Assembly (NCBI GenBank): GCA_963775935.1
Contig: CAVZKR010000002.1
Location: 248,001 to 312,000 of the forward strand
Reading direction: 5' to 3'
Source: JBBIPA01 sp963775935
GTDB taxonomy: Bacteria > Chloroflexota > Dehalococcoidia > GIF9 > UBA5629
DNA length: 64,000 nt
Shown here: positions 60,964-64,000 of the stretch, in pieces
Numbering within the stretch: the stretch's first letter is position 1
Layout of the letters: the number at the start of each line of letters is the position of its first letter
Translations under genes and position numbers: made by a program
Notes under the pieces: generated by a model
Database searches by the model: none
The model's input: the letters and a program-made list of their open reading frames with translations, nothing else
Told to the model about the DNA's origin: nothing

Positions 60964-62493
60964 ATGACACAGACAAGAGCCAGCGGTATTTTACTGCATC
61001 CCACCTCATTGCCAGGCCGGTTTGGTATTGGCGACCTGGGAGACGAGGCGTATCGTTTTGCCGACTTTCTCCACAGTACAGGTCAGCATTGGTGGCAGAT
61101 GCTGCCGCTGGGACCGACAGCGATAGGATGCGGTAATTCTCCCTACCAAAGTCCTTCAGTGTTTGCCGGAAATCCTTTACTCATCAGTCTGGAAAAGCTG
61201 GTTGCCGATGGTTTTCTGGAGGCTTCCGAACTAAAGGGCATTCCTCCTTTTTCCGAGCATACCGTTGACTATGAGGCAGTGACCAGGTTTAAATTGCCTC
61301 TGCTGAAGAAGTCCTGCCAGATGTTTCAGGGCAAAGCAAGCCAGGAGGAACAGAAGCAGTTCGTCGCTTTTTGTCGAAGAAATGGATATTGGCTGGATGA
61401 CTATTCATTGTTCATGGCGTTAAAGGAGACGTATAGCGGTGCTGCCTGGAATACCTGGAACGAGCATGTTAAGTGGCGACAGCCACAGGCTCTGGAGCAA
61501 TGGCGCAGTATACTCAACAATGACATCTATTACTACAAATACCAGCAGTACCAGTTCTTTAAACAGTGGGATATGCTCTGGGAGCATTGTCACCACCGTG
61601 ATATCAGCCTTATAGGGGACATTCCTATATTCGTTGCTCTCGACAGTGCTGAGGTATGGTCACATCCCGAGTTATTTTTCCTGGACAGCAATGGTAAGCC
61701 AACTGTGGTCGCTGGTGTGCCTCCGGACTATTTTAGTCATACGGGGCAGTTATGGGGCAATCCATTGTACCGTTGGGATACAATGGCAAAGGATGGATAT
61801 ACCTGGTGGATCGAGAGATTGCGGGCAATACGCCAGGTAGTTGACATAATCAGAATAGACCATTTTCGGGGCTTTGACTCGTACTGGGAAATTCCCGCTA
61901 CGGAAACCACTGCCATCAATGGTTGCTGGGTACCGGGTCCCGGTGCGGCGTTCTTTGAAGTAGTGCATAAAGCTCTGGGGCAATTGCCTTTCATCGCTGA
62001 GGACCTGGGCATGATAACGCCTCAGGTGTTAGCGCTGCGGGATCAGTTTAACCTTCCCGGGATGAGAGTGCTCCAATTCGCCTTCGGTGACGATTGTGCT
62101 GATAATATCCATAGACCTCATACCTATCCAGCCAACTGTGTGGCTTATACCGGTACGCATGACAATAATACGACAATCGGCTGGTTTACGGGCAACGATG
62201 ATGGTGCTACTACGCTGAGCCAGGAGCAAAGGGAGCAGGAACGGCAGCGTGCGCTGCAGTATCTGTGTACCGATGGTCGTGAGATAAACTGGGACTGTAT
62301 CCGGGCTATATTCCAATCTGCGGCTGCTACTGCTATTGTGCCTTTGCAGGATGTGCTGGGATTGGGCAGCGAGGCCAGGATGAACATACCGGGCAAAGTG
62401 GGTGGCAACTGGCGCTGGCGTTTTACCTTTACTACGCTCACCGATACGGTAAAGCGCAGGCTGCATGATCTGACAAAACGCCATGGAAGGTGA
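60964..62493 (+). CDS. malQ: 4-alpha-glucanotransferase (amylomaltase)
   Basis: A 509-residue GH77 enzyme that transfers alpha-1,4-glucan segments between maltodextrins or glycogen chains. Landmarks are SGILLHPTSLPGRFGIGDLGDEAYRF at the start, GCGNSPYQSPSVFAGNPLLISLE, the nucleophile region IRIDHFRGFDSYWEIP, acid/base FIAEDLGMITPQV and the closing YTGTHDNNTTIGW. Length is standard. ATG 60964 with AAAGGATAG upstream. Its last codons overlap the next gene by 11 nt, so they are co-transcribed. Confidence 0.96.
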   Translation: MTQTRASGILLHPTSLPGRFGIGDLGDEAYRFADFLHSTGQHWWQMLPLGPTAIGCGNSPYQSPSVFAGNPLLISLEKLVADGFLEASELKGIPPFSEHTVDYEAVTRFKLPLLKKSCQMFQGKASQEEQKQFVAFCRRNGYWLDDYSLFMALKETYSGAAWNTWNEHVKWRQPQALEQWRSILNNDIYYYKYQQYQFFKQWDMLWEHCHHRDISLIGDIPIFVALDSAEVWSHPELFFLDSNGKPTVVAGVPPDYFSHTGQLWGNPLYRWDTMAKDGYTWWIERLRAIRQVVDIIRIDHFRGFDSYWEIPATETTAINGCWVPGPGAAFFEVVHKALGQLPFIAEDLGMITPQVLALRDQFNLPGMRVLQFAFGDDCADNIHRPHTYPANCVAYTGTHDNNTTIGWFTGNDDGATTLSQEQREQERQRALQYLCTDGREINWDCIRAIFQSAAATAIVPLQDVLGLGSEARMNIPGKVGGNWRWRFTFTTLTDTVKRRLHDLTKRHGR

Positions 62494-62914
62494 CTCTTTT
62501 CCCCACCCTTGTTTTCGTTGTGGCATTTGCTGCCGTCGTTACCAGGCAAGGTTGAGCCTTGCTGAGGCCGGGCGTATTGCTGATGCGCTTGGTATTTCTT
62601 GGAATGTATTCCATGGCAAGTATCTGGACCATCGCTGGCCCGGTACGGAAAGTTTCTTGATTCGCCACCGTCGCGGCTCCTGTATATTCTTGAAACGTGG
62701 CAAGAACAGGAAACTATCTAGCTGCCTGATTCATTCTTTTCGTCCTTCTTCGTGTCGGGAGTGGCTCCCCGGTCTGCATCGCTCTGAATGCCAGCAGGGG
62801 CTAACGAAATACTGGGGGTTGAGAGTAGGAGGGAACGGAGAGCTTGAGGGTACGAAGCGAAGGCTTCAGCGTTTTCAAGCGCTTTTGGAATCGCTGGATA
62901 GCAATGAACGTTGA
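62483..62914 (+). CDS. YkgJ-type CxxCxxCC metal-binding protein
   Basis: A 143-residue protein with the zinc/iron-chelating motif CFRCGICCRRYQARLSLAEAGRIADALG near the N-terminus and further Cys in GSCIFL, SSCLIHSFRPSSCREWLPG. This is the layout of the YkgJ/UPF0153 family, which binds a metal or Fe-S cluster; role unknown. It begins inside the end of malQ (11-nt overlap), so translation is probably coupled. Confidence 0.85.
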   Translation: MEGDSFPHPCFRCGICCRRYQARLSLAEAGRIADALGISWNVFHGKYLDHRWPGTESFLIRHRRGSCIFLKRGKNRKLSSCLIHSFRPSSCREWLPGLHRSECQQGLTKYWGLRVGGNGELEGTKRRLQRFQALLESLDSNER

Positions 62915-62980
62915 TGCTGCGCTATAATAGTACTTTAAGAAGCTCAACAGTTATTGAAAAACGTGGAGGTACGCTTCAGT

Positions 62981-63136
62981 ATGAAGATTCTTGACAAGAA
63001 GATTTATTGCTTCGCCTGCCATCGGCTGGTGCGAGGCCATGAGCAGAAAAACAATGGTAATAACCAGGTGCATTGTTCTATCTGCGACAAGCTCCTCTGG
63101 GTCTGGACTGGCTTGAACTGGCGACCAATGCGGTAG
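62981..63136 (+). CDS. Zinc-ribbon mini-protein (51 aa)
   Basis: A 51-residue protein with two Cys pairs, CFAC and CSIC, 20-odd residues apart, as in a small zinc ribbon, and a Trp-rich tail (LLWVWTGLNWRP). ATG 62981 is chosen because GGAGG (62965-62969) lies at 11 nt; the frame open upstream lacks a site. No family identified; DNA, RNA or protein binding is possible. Confidence 0.6.
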   Translation: MKILDKKIYCFACHRLVRGHEQKNNGNNQVHCSICDKLLWVWTGLNWRPMR

Positions 63137-63208
63137 AAAAGAAACGAAGTTGTTCGTGCTCCTCTTTTACTTGACCTCAGACCATTACCCATGTTACTAT
63201 ATCTCTAT

Positions 63209-63892
63209 ATGCGCAAGTATGCATATGTTCTCCTGGTACTGAGCTTGGTTTTACCTGCTGCCTTTGGTTGTCAGGCACAACCTCCACCTGCTCCCGTTAC
63301 TTCTGTTCCCCAGATTTCGCCTGTGGCAGCAAAATACAATGAACAGGGAGTGGCTTATGCCAGGTCTGGTACGTATGAACAGGCGATTACCGAGTTCAGC
63401 AGAGCTATCGGGCTTGATGCCAGCTATGTTGATGCCTATATCAATCGTGGCATTGCCTACACCTATACTGGCGAGTATGACAAGGCACTGGCTGACTATA
63501 GTAAGGCTATTGCGCTGCGACCGGATGACGCCAGTGCTTATAACTATCGAGGTAATGCTTACCTCAGCAAAAAGGACTATGACCGGGCAATTGCTGACTA
63601 TAATAAAGCAGTGTCTTTCGATCCCACCTATGCGCCTGCCTATAATGGCAGGGGCAATGCCTATTACCGGACGAAGGAATACGAGAAAGCAATTGCCGAT
63701 TATACCAGGGCCATTGAGCTGGCCCCGAAGTATGCATTAGCTTATTTCAATCGTGCGGTTGTCTACAGGCAGATTAACAGTAAATCCTATGCACTGGATG
63801 ATTTTACCAAATGCATCGAGTTAGCTACTGACCCTGTGCTGACTCAGGCAGCCAGGTTGGAAATCAATGATATACTCAGTCAACAGAAGTAA
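63209..63892 (+). CDS. TPR-repeat lipoprotein
   Basis: About 227 residues. A signal peptide ending in AFGC gives a lipoprotein. After a Pro-rich linker come five tetratricopeptide repeats (about 45-210), each with the pattern AYxNRGxAYxxxxxYxxAIADYxKAI (for example YINRGIAYTYTGEYDKALAD, YNGRGNAYYRTKEYEKAIAD). It is an extracytoplasmic scaffold for protein binding. ATG 63209 gives the better signal peptide; ATG 63191 is six codons earlier. Neither has a strong ribosome binding site. Confidence 0.86.
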   Translation: MRKYAYVLLVLSLVLPAAFGCQAQPPPAPVTSVPQISPVAAKYNEQGVAYARSGTYEQAITEFSRAIGLDASYVDAYINRGIAYTYTGEYDKALADYSKAIALRPDDASAYNYRGNAYLSKKDYDRAIADYNKAVSFDPTYAPAYNGRGNAYYRTKEYEKAIADYTRAIELAPKYALAYFNRAVVYRQINSKSYALDDFTKCIELATDPVLTQAARLEINDILSQQK

Positions 63893-63928
63893 AAAAAGCC
63901 TTTGGAAGCTCTTTATAAGGATTGAATT

Positions 63929-64000
63929 ATGCGGCAATTAATTAAAGCGTTCAAAGCTCTTTCCGACGAAACTCGTTTGAGAATACTCAACTTGCTCATG
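63929..64000 (+). CDS. ArsR-type regulator, N-terminus (cut by right edge)
   Basis: The 24 visible codons read MRQLIKAFKALSDETRLRIL and onward (NLLM), the characteristic start of ArsR-family winged-helix repressors. AAGG lies 7-9 nt before the ATG at 63929. The sensing region is outside the window, so the ligand cannot be inferred. Confidence 0.75.
   Translation, partial: MRQLIKAFKALSDETRLRILNLLM

Overview
The window looks like a chromosomal segment of an anaerobic or facultatively anaerobic bacterium, most plausibly a Chloroflexota (Dehalococcoidia-like) sediment or groundwater lineage. That placement is an inference. It rests on the many lipoproteins, frequent TTG starts, cytoplasmic molybdopterin enzymes, QueG/RdhA-like Fe-S protein, tRNA-targeted integration and style of the PAS kinases. 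No rRNA or complete tRNA is present to settle it.

Layout. 1-2.3 kb: a divergent two-component pair (response regulator cut by the left edge, PAS histidine kinase). 2.5-9.2 kb: six tandem paralogous lipoproteins with a nearly constant 5' half (leader, TTG start, signal peptide, Ig-like domain) and three interchangeable C-terminal modules, split into two blocks of three by a dodecin gene. 9.5-16.3 kb: small membrane proteins, a HEAT-repeat protein, a SuoX-like molybdoenzyme with a c-type cytochrome that has a single-Cys FxxCH haem site, and a lipoprotein resembling a caspase-fold (C25) peptidase. 16.4-25.4 kb: housekeeping and stress genes (DinB-like, PIG-L deacetylase, catalase with a strong promoter, operator and terminator, acyl-CoA dehydrogenase, GNAT, hemerythrin-like, CoaE) and a solo molybdopterin oxidoreductase.

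26.18-31.01 kb: a 4.8-kb integrative element bounded by a 20-bp direct repeat that corresponds to the anticodon-to-T-loop part of a tRNA. It carries a tyrosine recombinase with an extra C-terminal domain and a PIN-like membrane protein split by an IS630-family element. Next come two MFS transporters, apparently starting with AUU/AUC, around a QueG-like Fe-S protein, then an MscS-like channel and a HicAB toxin-antitoxin pair.

36.34-59.10 kb: a 22.7-kb island bounded by 58-bp direct repeats (57/58 identical) that are the 3' half of a tRNA-Gly(TCC) gene, with a decayed tyrosine recombinase just inside the right repeat. Apart from one divergent gene it is one long leftward array: IclR regulator, pyrogallol:phloroglucinol transhydroxylase-like alpha and beta subunits (two intact alpha, one frameshifted alpha, one alpha reduced to 67 codons; one intact and one truncated beta), HyuA and HyuB, a TRAP transporter (DctP, DctQ, DctM), a metal-dependent hydrolase/decarboxylase-like protein and a broken flavoprotein. 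A frameshifted NicX/M29-like gene diverges from the regulator. Together these suggest uptake and anaerobic processing of a hydroxylated aromatic or heterocyclic acid, now partly decaying. The substrate cannot be read from sequence.

59.2-64 kb: CorA, a Fic-protein remnant fused against corA, MalQ, a CxxCxxCC protein, a zinc-ribbon mini-protein, a TPR lipoprotein and the start of an ArsR-type regulator cut by the right edge.
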